Below, one piece after another: positions 36,544-44,822 of a DNA stretch of 64,000 nucleotides. Every line of letters starts with the position of its first letter. Within the stretch, counting starts at the first letter, position 1. Below the pieces are notes generated by a model. The model ran no database searches and had not been told where the DNA came from. It saw nothing but the letters and a program-made list of their open reading frames with translations. The translations under genes were made by a program, and so were the position numbers. This DNA comes from Rhodoferax lithotrophicus (GTDB taxonomy: Bacteria; Pseudomonadota; Gammaproteobacteria; Burkholderiales; Burkholderiaceae_C): contig NZ_AP024238.1 in NCBI RefSeq assembly GCF_019973615.1, positions 2,653,989-2,717,988 of the forward strand, written 5' to 3'.

Positions 36544-37590
36544 ATGACCTCATCCAACACCCCCTCGACCGCCCTTTCCTACAAAGATGCTGGCGTTGAC
36601 ATTGACGCTGGCGACGCACTGGTAGAGCGCATCAAGCCTCTGGCCAAAAAAACCATGCGTGAAGGCGTGCTGGCCGGTATTGGCGGCTTTGGTGCCCTGT
36701 TTGAAGTGCCCAAGCGCTATAAAGAACCCGTTTTGGTGAGTGGTACCGACGGTGTTGGCACCAAACTCAAGCTGGCGTTTGAATGGCAAATGCATGACAC
36801 CGTGGGCATCGACCTGGTGGCCATGAGCGTCAATGACGTGTTGGTGCAAGGCGCTGAACCCCTGTTCTTCCTGGACTACTTTGCCTGCGGCAAGCTCGAT
36901 GTGGACACCGCGGCGGCCGTGGTGGGTGGCATTGCCAAGGGGTGCGAGTTGTCTGGCTGCGCACTGATTGGCGGCGAAACCGCTGAAATGCCCGGCATGT
37001 ACCCGGCAGGCGAATACGATCTGGCGGGTTTTGCCGTGGGTGCGGTCGAAAAATCCAAGATTCTGACCGGTGCCGATGTGAAACCCGGCGACGTGGTACT
37101 GGGCCTGGCCTCCAGCGGTGTCCATTCCAACGGCTTCAGCCTGGTGCGCAAGTGCATCGAACGTGCAGGTGCCTCCGCCCCCGCCACATTGGACGGCAAA
37201 CCCTTCAAACAAGCCTTGATGGAGCCGACTCGCCTGTATGTGAAAAACGTGCTGGCTGCGCTGGCCGCCCACCCGATCAAGGCGCTGGCCCACATCACCG
37301 GTGGTGGTTTGCTGGAAAACATTCCCCGCGTGTTGCCCGAAGGCACGGCCGCACACCTGGTCAAAGGCAGCTGGCCACAAACCGAGCTGTTTGCCTGGTT
37401 ACAAGCCACCGCAGGCATTGACGACTTCGAGATGAACCGCACCTTCAACAACGGCATTGGCATGGTGGTGGTGATTGATGCCACCCAGGCTGCCGCCTGC
37501 GCTGACACCTTGCGGGCACAAGGCGAAACGGTTTACACCATTGGCAGCATTGCGCCACGTGGACAAGATGCGGCAGTGGTGGTGGCCTGA
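36544..37590 (+). CDS. purM: Phosphoribosylformylglycinamidine cyclo-ligase
   Basis: 348 residues from ATG 36544 (an in-frame TTG at 36529 is less likely). PurM motifs: [69 protein letters not shown] and [16 protein letters not shown]. It makes aminoimidazole ribotide from FGAM and ATP in purine synthesis. Monocistronic and divergent from the permease. Length is normal. Confidence 0.96.
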   Translation: MTSSNTPSTALSYKDAGVDIDAGDALVERIKPLAKKTMREGVLAGIGGFGALFEVPKRYKEPVLVSGTDGVGTKLKLAFEWQMHDTVGIDLVAMSVNDVLVQGAEPLFFLDYFACGKLDVDTAAAVVGGIAKGCELSGCALIGGETAEMPGMYPAGEYDLAGFAVGAVEKSKILTGADVKPGDVVLGLASSGVHSNGFSLVRKCIERAGASAPATLDGKPFKQALMEPTRLYVKNVLAALAAHPIKALAHITGGGLLENIPRVLPEGTAAHLVKGSWPQTELFAWLQATAGIDDFEMNRTFNNGIGMVVVIDATQAAACADTLRAQGETVYTIGSIAPRGQDAAVVVA

Positions 37591-37604
37591 TACGCCAAAA
37601 CTAC

Positions 37605-37655
37605 TTTTTTGATAGCTACTCACGCTTACGCTTCTTTCGCCAGAGGCTGATTTTT
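37605..37655 (+). repeat. ~50-bp interspersed repeat, intergenic copy
   Basis: TTTTTTGATAGCTACTCACG then a spacer ending CGCCAGAGGCTGATTTTT. Forward member between purM and the MFS gene, replacing any recognisable terminator. Confidence 0.65.
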
Positions 37656-37667
37656 CCTAAAGTCTGA

Positions 37668-38864
37668 ATGCCCACACGGTTTGCCACCTTGCGTCAAATC
37701 CCGGGCAGTATCTGGGCGCTGGGCTTTGTCAGCCTGCTGATGGATGTGTCTAGCGAGCTGATCCACAGCCTGCTGCCGGTCTTCATGGTCACCAGTCTGG
37801 GCATCAGCGTGCTGGTGGTCGGACTGATTGAGGGGGCCGCCGAGGCCACGGCGCTGATCGTCAAGGTGTTTTCCGGTGCCTTGAGCGATTACTGGGGCAA
37901 GCGCAAACCCCTGGCGGTGCTGGGCTACGGCCTGGGGGCGCTCACCAAACCCTTGTTTGCCCTGGCCAGCTCCAGCGGCTGGATCATTACCGCCCGACTG
38001 CTTGATCGCGTCGGCAAAGGCATTCGCGGTGCGCCGCGCGACGCGCTGGTGGCTGACATTGCGCCCCCTGAATTGCGCGGAGCCGCTTTTGGCCTGCGCC
38101 AGTCACTCGACACAGTGGGTGCCTTCCTCGGGCCGCTGCTGGCGGTGGTCTTCATGCTGCTCTGGCAAAACGATTTTCGTGCGGTGTTCTGGGTGGCCAG
38201 CGTGCCCGCTTTTTTGTGCGTGGTGTTGCTGATCTGGGGTGTGCATGAACCTGATCGAGCCCCCACGGCCCCACGCATCAACCCCATCAACCGCGCCAAC
38301 CTGGCGCGCCTGAGTCCGGCTTATTGGTGGGTGGTCGGGATTGGTGCGGTGTTCACCCTGGCACGCTTCAGCGAAGCTTTTTTGGTGCTGCGCGCCAGTG
38401 AAGGTGGGCTGGCGCTGGCCTGGACACCGGTGGTGCTGATCAGCATGAACGCCATCTACGCCATCTGTGCCTACCCTTTTGGCAAACTGGCCGACAAGCT
38501 CAGCCATACCCGCCTGCTCGGCTACGGTTTGGTGATGCTGATCGGCGCTGACGCGCTGTTGGCCCACAGCCATAGTGGCCCCCTCTTCTGGGCCGGGGTG
38601 GCACTGTGGGGCTTGCACATGGCCATGACACAAGGCCTGCTGGCCGCCATGGTGGCCGACACGGCCCCGGCCGATTTGCGTGGCACCGGTTACGGTTTTT
38701 TCAACCTGCTCAGCGGCAGCGCCATGCTGCTGGCCAGCGGCTTGGCAGGCTGGTTATGGCAGAGCTTTGGGGCCACCACCACCTTTCTGGCAGGCATTGG
38801 CTTTGCCACCGCGGCCCTGGCACTGCTGGGCCTGCGTCCGCCCATGATCGGGCGGCATTCATGA
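37668..38864 (+). CDS. Major facilitator superfamily transporter
   Basis: 398 residues, 12 predicted helices. The MFS loop-2 signature is FSGALSDYWGKRKPLAVLGY and the second repeat has FGKLADKLSHTRLLGYGL. A conserved RVGKGIRGAPRDALVADIAP segment after helix 4 is typical of a COG0477-type family seen in Burkholderiales with no assigned substrate. Export of small molecules or metabolites is likely by family. Stands alone between an interspersed repeat and the isochorismatase operon. Confidence 0.88.
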   Translation: MPTRFATLRQIPGSIWALGFVSLLMDVSSELIHSLLPVFMVTSLGISVLVVGLIEGAAEATALIVKVFSGALSDYWGKRKPLAVLGYGLGALTKPLFALASSSGWIITARLLDRVGKGIRGAPRDALVADIAPPELRGAAFGLRQSLDTVGAFLGPLLAVVFMLLWQNDFRAVFWVASVPAFLCVVLLIWGVHEPDRAPTAPRINPINRANLARLSPAYWWVVGIGAVFTLARFSEAFLVLRASEGGLALAWTPVVLISMNAIYAICAYPFGKLADKLSHTRLLGYGLVMLIGADALLAHSHSGPLFWAGVALWGLHMAMTQGLLAAMVADTAPADLRGTGYGFFNLLSGSAMLLASGLAGWLWQSFGATTTFLAGIGFATAALALLGLRPPMIGRHS

Positions 38865-38955
38865 TGTCCTGATTTGATCGATACTTGTCCTTGATGCAAT
38901 GGTCTGGCGCAGATAAAACCTGCATCATTAGGCTTTTCAACTCCAGGATAAATTC

Positions 38956-39525
38956 ATGAAAACATGTCTGATTTTGATTGATGCACAAGAGTCATTCCGC
39001 CAGCGCCCCTACTTCACGGCGACCGACCTGCCCGCCTATCTGGAGGCACAAAACGCACTGATCGATGGCTGCCTGACACAAGGCATTCCCATGGTGCGCA
39101 TCTTTCATGTGGATGGCCCCCAAACCCCAGACAATCCATTTGCACAGGAATCCGGCCACGTCAAGGCGCTGGCGGAACTGCACCACTTTGAACCTGCAGC
39201 CACGTTCTACAAACACCGCCACAGCGCCTTGGTGGGCACTGGGCTGGACGTGTGGTTGACGCAGCACGGTATAACGCGTCTGATCGTCAGCGGCATCCGC
39301 ACCGAGCAATGCTGCGAAACCACCACCCGCCATGCCTCGGACCTGGACTGGACGGTGGACTTCTGCTTGGATGCCACCCTGACCTGGGACATGCAGCAGC
39401 TCGACGGTAGCACGCTGAGCGCCGCCGACATCAAGTCCCGTACCGCCACCGTGTTGAAAGACCGCTTTGCCAGCATTTGCAGTCCGGCCCAGGCATTGGC
39501 ACGCGCCACCCAAGTATCCGCATGA
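38956..39525 (+). CDS. Isochorismatase-family cysteine hydrolase
   Basis: 189 residues. Catalytic triad of the isochorismatase/nicotinamidase fold: Asp9 in LILIDAQESF, Lys in FYKHRHSALV (about 96), and Cys in IRTEQCCETTTRHA near 118-119; the cis-peptide residue VSGI precedes it. Enzymes of this type hydrolyse amides such as nicotinamide, or isochorismate or carbamates. CCAGGA precedes the ATG. The stop overlaps the next start (ATGA), so it is translationally coupled to the DJ-1 and GlxA genes. Confidence 0.88.
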   Translation: MKTCLILIDAQESFRQRPYFTATDLPAYLEAQNALIDGCLTQGIPMVRIFHVDGPQTPDNPFAQESGHVKALAELHHFEPAATFYKHRHSALVGTGLDVWLTQHGITRLIVSGIRTEQCCETTTRHASDLDWTVDFCLDATLTWDMQQLDGSTLSAADIKSRTATVLKDRFASICSPAQALARATQVSA

Positions 39526-40145
39526 CGGCGCAACGCCCCCTGTCCGTCGGCATCCTGGTGTTTGATGCGGTGGAAGCGCTGGATTTTGCCGGCCCCTATG
39601 AGGTATTCACCACCGCCAGCCGGGTGGCTGGCAGGCGCACGCCTGACGCAGGCAAGCTGTTTGACGTGGCCTGTATTTCACGCGATGGCCAGCCGATCCA
39701 GGCGCGGGCAGGCTTGCGCGTGTTGCCCGAACACAGCTTTGCCAACCACCCGCCCTGCGACCTGCTGATCGTCCCCGGTGGGGTGGTGGATGCGGCCATG
39801 ACCTGCCCACACACACTGCAGTGGCTGGCTCACACGGCCGCCCAGGCGCAGATCACCGCATCGGTCTGCACCGGTGCTTTTCTGCTGGCCGCCAGTGGTG
39901 TACTGCGCAGCGGCGAAGTCACCACCCACTGGGAAGATGTGGCCGACCTGCGGGCGCGTTTTCCGGCGCTGACGGTACGGACAGGGCCGCGCTGGATCGA
40001 CAACGGCGCACTCGTCACCTCGGCGGGCATCAGCGCAGGCATCGACATGTGCCTGCATCTGGTGGCGCGACTGGCCGGGTCTGAGCTGGCCCAACACACA
40101 GCACGCCAGATGGATTACCCATGGAGAGCCGATGAGCCAGCCTGA
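39522..40145 (+). CDS. DJ-1/PfpI family protein
   Basis: 207 residues from ATG 39522 (ATGA overlap with the preceding stop). DJ-1/PfpI core: VGILVFDAVEALDFAGPYEVFTT, then LLIVPGGV, and the nucleophile elbow ASVCTGAFLLAASGVL near 108-123 with Cys and the preceding small residue; a second helix near ITSAGISAGIDMCLHL. This resembles isonitrile hydratase (InhA) or ThiJ-like catalysts. Overlaps the following GlxA start by 14 bp. Confidence 0.9.
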   Translation: MTAQRPLSVGILVFDAVEALDFAGPYEVFTTASRVAGRRTPDAGKLFDVACISRDGQPIQARAGLRVLPEHSFANHPPCDLLIVPGGVVDAAMTCPHTLQWLAHTAAQAQITASVCTGAFLLAASGVLRSGEVTTHWEDVADLRARFPALTVRTGPRWIDNGALVTSAGISAGIDMCLHLVARLAGSELAQHTARQMDYPWRADEPA

Positions 40146-41172
40146 TCCGGCCAACACGAGCGCAGCCAAAGCCCAACACGCGCCAGCATCCGGCACCCCC
40201 ATTGAGGTGTTGTTCGCCTTGTTGCCCGACAGCCTGGCGCTGGACTGGGCAGGACCGGCAGAGGCCTTGCGCATGGCCAACCAGGTGCTACAAACACAAG
40301 GACAGCCACCACGGTTTGTGCTGCGCTTCGTCGGGCCCCAGCCAGAAACCCGCAGTTCGGTAGGACTTCAGCTCAGTGGCCTGGAACCTTTACCGCAGGC
40401 TCTGTCAGAACCCACCTGGCTGGTGCTGGTGGGTCAGATGGGGGACACCATACCGGTGCACTCCGATGCCACTCAGGCCTTGCTGCATTGGCTGCGCGGC
40501 CTGCGCCTGCAACGCCAGCGGCTGGAGCTGATGACGGTGTGCGCCGGGTCCGTGCTGGCGGCGCATGCCGGACTGCTGGCCGGGCATCGCGCTACCACAC
40601 ACCATCACCATTTGGCCGAATTGCAGGCCACCGAGCCGCGCTGCCAGGTGGTTGAGAACCGGGTGTTTGTGGAAGATGCGCCGGTATACAGCAGTGCCGG
40701 GGTCAGCACCGGCATCGACCTGATGCTGCACCGCATTGCGCAGCTCTGCGGCGAACCGGTGGCGGCACAGGTGGCGCAGTCCATGGTGGTGGCCCTGCGC
40801 CGTGGCCCGCATGACCCACAACTGTCACCGTTTCTGAGCTACCGCAACCACTTGCACCCGGCCTTGCACCGCGTGCAGGATGCAGTGAGCAGCCAACCCA
40901 CGTCGGTCTGGCATCTGGCCAGCATGGCCGCAGTGGCTTGCACCTCACCCCGGCATCTGACGCGGCTGTTCATGGAACATGCGGGTATCGCCCCGCTGCA
41001 TTACCTGCGCCGCATCCGCCTGGCCGTGGCACAAACAGCTTTGCAATCCGGCCACAACGTGACACAGGCGGCGGCGCTGGCGGGTTTCAGCTCCGATACC
41101 CAACTGCGCCGAGCCTGGCATCAGCTGGGTGAAACCGGCACCCCATCACAGCCCCAAAGTTATCAAAAATAA
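40132..41172 (+). CDS. GlxA-family transcriptional regulator (DJ-1/PfpI + AraC HTH)
   Basis: 346 residues. About 20-215 is a DJ-1/PfpI-like sensor domain (IEVLFALLPDSLALDWAGPA; MTVCAGSVLAAHAGLLAGHR) lacking a second obvious catalytic partner. About 240-335 is an AraC-type double helix-turn-helix (VWHLASMAAVACTSPRHLTR then LFMEHAGIAPLHYLRRIRLA, and a second HTH). Regulators of this type respond to small amides or aldehydes and usually control a neighbouring hydrolase; here the two genes upstream are likely targets. The interspersed repeat overlaps its last codons and supplies the stop codon. Confidence 0.9.
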   Translation: MSQPDPANTSAAKAQHAPASGTPIEVLFALLPDSLALDWAGPAEALRMANQVLQTQGQPPRFVLRFVGPQPETRSSVGLQLSGLEPLPQALSEPTWLVLVGQMGDTIPVHSDATQALLHWLRGLRLQRQRLELMTVCAGSVLAAHAGLLAGHRATTHHHHLAELQATEPRCQVVENRVFVEDAPVYSSAGVSTGIDLMLHRIAQLCGEPVAAQVAQSMVVALRRGPHDPQLSPFLSYRNHLHPALHRVQDAVSSQPTSVWHLASMAAVACTSPRHLTRLFMEHAGIAPLHYLRRIRLAVAQTALQSGHNVTQAAALAGFSSDTQLRRAWHQLGETGTPSQPQSYQK

Positions 41173-41215
41173 GAGCTATCCACGCTTGATTATCAGGGAC
41201 TGGAGGCTTATTTTG
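41163..41215 (+). repeat. ~50-bp interspersed repeat providing a stop codon
   Basis: TCAAAAATAAGAGCTATCCACG then GACTGGAGGCTTATTTTGC. A diverged forward copy. The TAA at 41170-41172 that ends the GlxA-family gene lies inside the element. Confidence 0.55.
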
Positions 41216-41216
41216 C

Positions 41217-42092
41217 TCAAAAACCGTTGATGGTACGGCGTAAGTCGGCCACCCGCCGGGCAATGGCAGCACGATCCGGGAAAAGGCCCGAGTGGGCTTC
41301 ACTCTGCGTGTTGGCGAGGTAGGTATCCAGGTCTTCCAGCGCATGGCCGGTGCGTCCCATTTCAGCTTGAGCCAGACCACGGTCACGGTAGGCCGTCCAG
41401 TCTTGCGGCAACAGCACAATCAGCCGATCCAGCACGGCAATCAAACGCGCCCAATCTTCTTGCACCGCATGAATTTGTTTCAGGTTGAGCAACATGCGGG
41501 CAATGATGTCGCGCGGCTGGGCCGCTTGCAGATACAGGCCCAACGGCGCATCCAGTTCATCGTCCAGACCGGAAAGGTGGCGATACGGCTCCAGCCGTTC
41601 AGCCAATTCCTCACGACTGAGCGACTGGCCAGTCAGCGGGTCAATCACCACCTGGCCTTCGGTGAGATGCACCTTGACCAGAAAATGGCCAGGAAAACCA
41701 ACCCCACGGGCCTTGAGTCCGATGCCTTGCGCCAGTTCCAGCCAGATCACCGCCATGGAGATGGGGATCGCCAACCTGGTGCGCAACACCACATGCACAA
41801 AGCTGTTGTCAGGGTCGGTGAAGTTGTTGAAGTTGCCGGCAAAGTTCAGATCGCGGTAGATAAACTGGTTCAGCGTACGCAGGCGTTGCAGCGGCCCGGC
41901 ATCGGTGGGCAAACGGCGCGTCAGGCGGGCCAGCAGCTGATCCACATCACCCAGCACTTGCTGCACATTCAGCTCGGGGTATTCGTCTTGCGCCAACGTG
42001 ATGGCGGCCTCCAGCAGCGGAAAATCGGTATCCGCCTGCACCAGGGCAGCAAAATACTCCAGAGGAGTGGGGACGTTCAAACTGAGCTTCAT
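41217..42092 (-). CDS. sirB1: SirB1-family protein (transglutaminase-like, TPR C-terminus)
   Basis: 291 residues from ATG 42092. SirB1 family: N-terminal LNVPTPLEYFAALVQAD, central transglutaminase-like core with LNQFIYRDLNFAGNFNNF, TRLAIPISMAVIWLELA and FPGHFLVKV, and C-terminal tetratricopeptide-like repeats (RLIAVLDRLIVLLPQDWTAY). No intact Cys-His-Asp triad is seen, as is common in the family. Despite its name, function is poorly known. Lies next to murJ. Confidence 0.88.
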   Translation of the reverse strand: MKLSLNVPTPLEYFAALVQADTDFPLLEAAITLAQDEYPELNVQQVLGDVDQLLARLTRRLPTDAGPLQRLRTLNQFIYRDLNFAGNFNNFTDPDNSFVHVVLRTRLAIPISMAVIWLELAQGIGLKARGVGFPGHFLVKVHLTEGQVVIDPLTGQSLSREELAERLEPYRHLSGLDDELDAPLGLYLQAAQPRDIIARMLLNLKQIHAVQEDWARLIAVLDRLIVLLPQDWTAYRDRGLAQAEMGRTGHALEDLDTYLANTQSEAHSGLFPDRAAIARRVADLRRTINGF

Positions 42093-42130
42093 GGGCCGGA
42101 TTGTCACTCAGCGTGGCATGGAAGAAAGTG

Positions 42131-43696
42131 TCAGCGGCGAACCAGCTGCCGCAATTTCATGCCAGCTGCCCACAATGCTACAAAGTAAATAGCTGCTGAC
42201 GCAATGATTACAAGCGCTAGAAGCCAAATTCTCTTCAAACTATGGGCACGCAAAGCAACCCAGTCCACACTGCCATTGGCCCACATCAGGAACACCGCCA
42301 GCAACGCACAGGCGGCCAGCACTTGCAAACCCAACACCCCCCAGCCAGCCAGCGGTTTGTAACTGCCGCGTTTGAGCAAACCCAGCAACAGCCAGAGTGC
42401 ATTGATCATGGCCCCGATGCCAATCGACAAGGTCAGGGCCGCATGGGCAAAAACAGGCACCAGCGCATAGTTGAGCAGCTGGGTGATGACCAGCACCACC
42501 ACGGCCACTTTGACCGGGGTTTTGGTGTCCTGGTTGGCGTAGTAGCCTGGGGCCAGCACCTTCAGCGCCACCAAACCAATCAGGCCCACACCCCAGCCCA
42601 TCAAGGCATGGGTAACCTGGCGCACATCAAAGTCGGTCATGGCACCGTAGTGGTAGAGCACCGCCACCAAGGGGGTTGGAAACACCATCAGTGCCACGGC
42701 ACACGGCACCGACAGCACCACCACCAAACGTAAACCCCAGTCAAGCATGGCGGAATATTGAACCGCATCATGGCTGGCACGCGCACCCGCCAGCCGGGGC
42801 ATCAGCACCACCCCCAAAGCCACACCCAGCATGGCGGTGGGGAATTCCATCAAGCGGTCGGCATAAGTGATCCAGCTGACACTGCCAGGTGCCAGATGGG
42901 AGGCAATCTGGGTATTGATCAGCATTGAGATATGCGCCACCCCCACGCCCAGCAGGGACGGCCCCATCAAACGCATAATATTCTGGGTGCCTGGGTCAGC
43001 CCAGGCCAACCTCAGTTCAGACCAACGCCAGGCCATTCTGGGTTGCAGATTCAGTTTTTTCAGGCCCAGCCATTGCACACCCAGTTGTGTCCCGCCCCCC
43101 AGCAACACCCCGCCCGCCAGCGCGTAAATCGGCTCCACCCCCATGGCTTTGAACCACGGCGCACCCAGCCAGGCCGCGCCAATCATGCACAGGTTCAGCA
43201 ACACCGGGGTCGCGGCGGGCACGGCAAAACGCTTCCAGGTATTGAGTACACCGGCCCCCAGCGCCACCAGCGACATGAAGGCAATGTAGGGAAACATCCA
43301 GCGTGTCAGCACCACGGCCACGTGGTACCCATGGGGGTCTTGCTGCATGCCGCTGGCCATGGCCCAGACCAAACCACCCGCACCCAGCACACCCATCACA
43401 CTCAACCCCAGCAAGGCCCAGGCCAGCACCGTGGCGACATGGTCGATCAGCAGCTTGGTTGCGGCCTCGCCCTGCTGGGCTTTGCTGGCCGCCAATACGG
43501 GTACAAAAGCCTGACTGAAAGAACCCTCGCCAAAAAAGCGCCGGAAAAGATTGGGAATACGAAACGCCACGTTGAAGGCATCCGTCATGGCGGACGCACC
43601 AAAGGTAGAGGCGATCAGCAGCTCACGCACCAGTCCTGAGATGCGCGACAACAGGGTCAATAACGAGACGATAGAGGCAGATTTAAAGAGGCTCAC
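42131..43696 (-). CDS. murJ: Lipid II flippase MurJ
   Basis: 521 residues, about 14 membrane helices. MurJ markers: SLLTLLSRISGLVRELLIA, AFRIPNLFRRFFGEGSFSQA, PYIAFMSLVALGAGVLNTW and NLLMIN-like TQIAS positions. It flips lipid II across the inner membrane for cell-wall synthesis. The start is a GTG; no strong site separates alternatives. The last transmembrane helix (about residues 489-505, LALVIIASAAIYFVALW) is encoded by an interspersed repeat, see 42184-42231. In other bacteria this helix is not repeat-derived. Next upstream is rpsT, divergent. Confidence 0.94.
   Translation of the reverse strand: MSLFKSASIVSLLTLLSRISGLVRELLIASTFGASAMTDAFNVAFRIPNLFRRFFGEGSFSQAFVPVLAASKAQQGEAATKLLIDHVATVLAWALLGLSVMGVLGAGGLVWAMASGMQQDPHGYHVAVVLTRWMFPYIAFMSLVALGAGVLNTWKRFAVPAATPVLLNLCMIGAAWLGAPWFKAMGVEPIYALAGGVLLGGGTQLGVQWLGLKKLNLQPRMAWRWSELRLAWADPGTQNIMRLMGPSLLGVGVAHISMLINTQIASHLAPGSVSWITYADRLMEFPTAMLGVALGVVLMPRLAGARASHDAVQYSAMLDWGLRLVVVLSVPCAVALMVFPTPLVAVLYHYGAMTDFDVRQVTHALMGWGVGLIGLVALKVLAPGYYANQDTKTPVKVAVVVLVITQLLNYALVPVFAHAALTLSIGIGAMINALWLLLGLLKRGSYKPLAGWGVLGLQVLAACALLAVFLMWANGSVDWVALRAHSLKRIWLLALVIIASAAIYFVALWAAGMKLRQLVRR
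42184..42231 (+). repeat. ~50-bp interspersed repeat inside murJ (encodes a membrane helix)
   Basis: Plus strand AGTAAATAGCTGCTGACGCA, spacer, ACAAGCGCTAGAAGCCAAATT. On the minus strand it is read in frame as part of the final hydrophobic helix of MurJ. Confidence 0.65.
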
Positions 43697-43790
43697 GCCG
43701 CGAAGTGTAGCCGGGAGATGCGTATAGGTTGAACACTGCTAGAATCGCAGGCTTTGCTGACAACATCCACAGACTCAAGGAACATTCATC

Positions 43791-44090
43791 ATGGCATCTG
43801 GAAAACCAAAGAAAAAGAACCCCCGCCTGGCATCAGGCCGTAAACGCGTCCGTCAGGACATCAAAATCAACGCAGCCAACACTTCGCTGCGTTCCAAATA
43901 CCGCACTGCGGTGAAAAACGTGGAAAAAGCAGTTCTGGGCGGCGACAAAGCCAAGGCCGCAGAATTGTTTGCCAAGATGCAAGCCGTGGTGGACACCGTG
44001 GCTGACAAAGGCATCTTCCACAAAAACAAGGCAGCTCGTGACAAGAGCCGCCTGTCTGCCAAGGTAAAAGCCCTGGCCCTCGCTGCCTAA
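43791..44090 (+). CDS. rpsT: 30S ribosomal protein S20
   Basis: 99 residues, typical of S20: [19 protein letters not shown] at the N-terminus, [19 protein letters not shown] core, [19 protein letters not shown] near the C-terminus, all strongly basic. S20 binds 16S rRNA early in 30S assembly. A possible -10 box TAGAAT lies at 43740-43745. It is followed by two strong hairpins. Confidence 0.97.
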   Translation: MASGKPKKKNPRLASGRKRVRQDIKINAANTSLRSKYRTAVKNVEKAVLGGDKAKAAELFAKMQAVVDTVADKGIFHKNKAARDKSRLSAKVKALALAA

Positions 44091-44108
44091 TTCATTAGGC
44101 AAATCGCA

Positions 44109-44143
44109 CGAACCTGTGATTTTTTAAAAAAGTAACAGGTTCG
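44109..44143 (+). terminator. Hairpin after rpsT
   Basis: CGAACCTGT and ACAGGTTCG form a 9-bp stem around a loop containing TTTTTTAAAAAA. Probably the first transcript-end structure of rpsT or an RNase E/processing stem. Confidence 0.6.
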
Positions 44144-44170
44144 CCGTTTGTAACGGGTGCGCTGTCAGCA

Positions 44171-44208
44171 AAAGCAAAAAAGCCGTCATCAGACGGCTTT
44201 TTTGCTTT
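44171..44208. terminator. Bidirectional intrinsic terminator between rpsT and the DUF3579 gene
   Basis: AAAGCAAAAAAGCCGTC - ATCA - GACGGCTTTTTTGCTTT is a perfect 17-bp palindrome with a GC core and A/T-run flanks, so it can terminate both rpsT and the facing DUF3579 transcript. A second perfect 9-bp dyad (GGCTTTGTT-GGTG-AACAAAGCC) follows at 44211-44232. Confidence 0.9.
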
Positions 44209-44243
44209 GAGGCTTTGTTGGTGAACAAAGCCTTTGGCCCAAA

Positions 44244-44576
44244 TCAATGTTTGTGGTGATGCCCATGCGGATGGGCCTGCGGGGGTTCGCCGTGATGAAC
44301 CTGCAATTCATTGTCTTTGGCGAAGCCCATGACAAAATCCCAAGCCATCACGTTGTAGTCGCGCAAATCATGATGCACGATCACGCAGCGCACATTGTTC
44401 ACACTGGTCGGGATGCACCATGGGGAATAGGTGAGATGTTTACCCTGGGCTTGACCGCCTGGGCGGAATTGACTCATCACGCCGGCCAGACGCTCAGCCC
44501 AATCACTGGGGCGAAATGCGCGGCCCGCTAACGTGACACCCAAGATGTAAACTTTTTTTGAAGTGTGTGTAACCAT
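44244..44576 (-). CDS. DUF3579 domain protein
   Basis: 110 residues from ATG 44576 (a longer frame to 44690 is unlikely). Recognisable block KKVYILGVTLAGRAFRPSDW then AERLAGVMSQF, then CIPTSVNNVRCVIVHHDLRD. The tail ends PHGHHHKH, a His-rich C-terminus that may bind metal. DUF3579 proteins are restricted to betaproteobacteria and have no known function; they sit beside rpsT and argD in this lineage, as here. Confidence 0.88.
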   Translation of the reverse strand: MVTHTSKKVYILGVTLAGRAFRPSDWAERLAGVMSQFRPGGQAQGKHLTYSPWCIPTSVNNVRCVIVHHDLRDYNVMAWDFVMGFAKDNELQVHHGEPPQAHPHGHHHKH

Positions 44577-44676
44577 CGGATAGAGGTTGATTGATGGCTG
44601 CCAGCTGGTTGCGGCAACGTGCCCAGATTCTAGTCGAATCATATGTCTTATACAAGACTCGCGGTGTTTCAAACCC

Positions 44677-44787
44677 TTGATCAAAAACAAGGATTCTGCA
44701 GATTATTGAACATATTTTCCAGTTGATTTTGATGCGTCTAAAATCACCTTTCAACGGCCCAACCTGCGTTGGGCCGCTTTGTTTTTT
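44677..44787 (+). promoter_or_regulatory. argD leader with promoter-like boxes and an intrinsic terminator
   Basis: A TTGATC (44677-44682) and GATTAT (44701-44706) with an 18-bp spacer resemble a sigma-70 promoter. Downstream, CGGCCCAAC - CTGC - GTTGGGCCG (44755-44776) followed by CTTTGTTTTTT is a textbook terminator. It lies in front of argD, on the plus strand. It may be an attenuator or end a small RNA of about 80 nt; no leader peptide of note was found. Confidence 0.55.
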
Positions 44788-44822
44788 GCCCTTCTCGAAA
44801 AATTTTTGAAAGACGCATCGCC

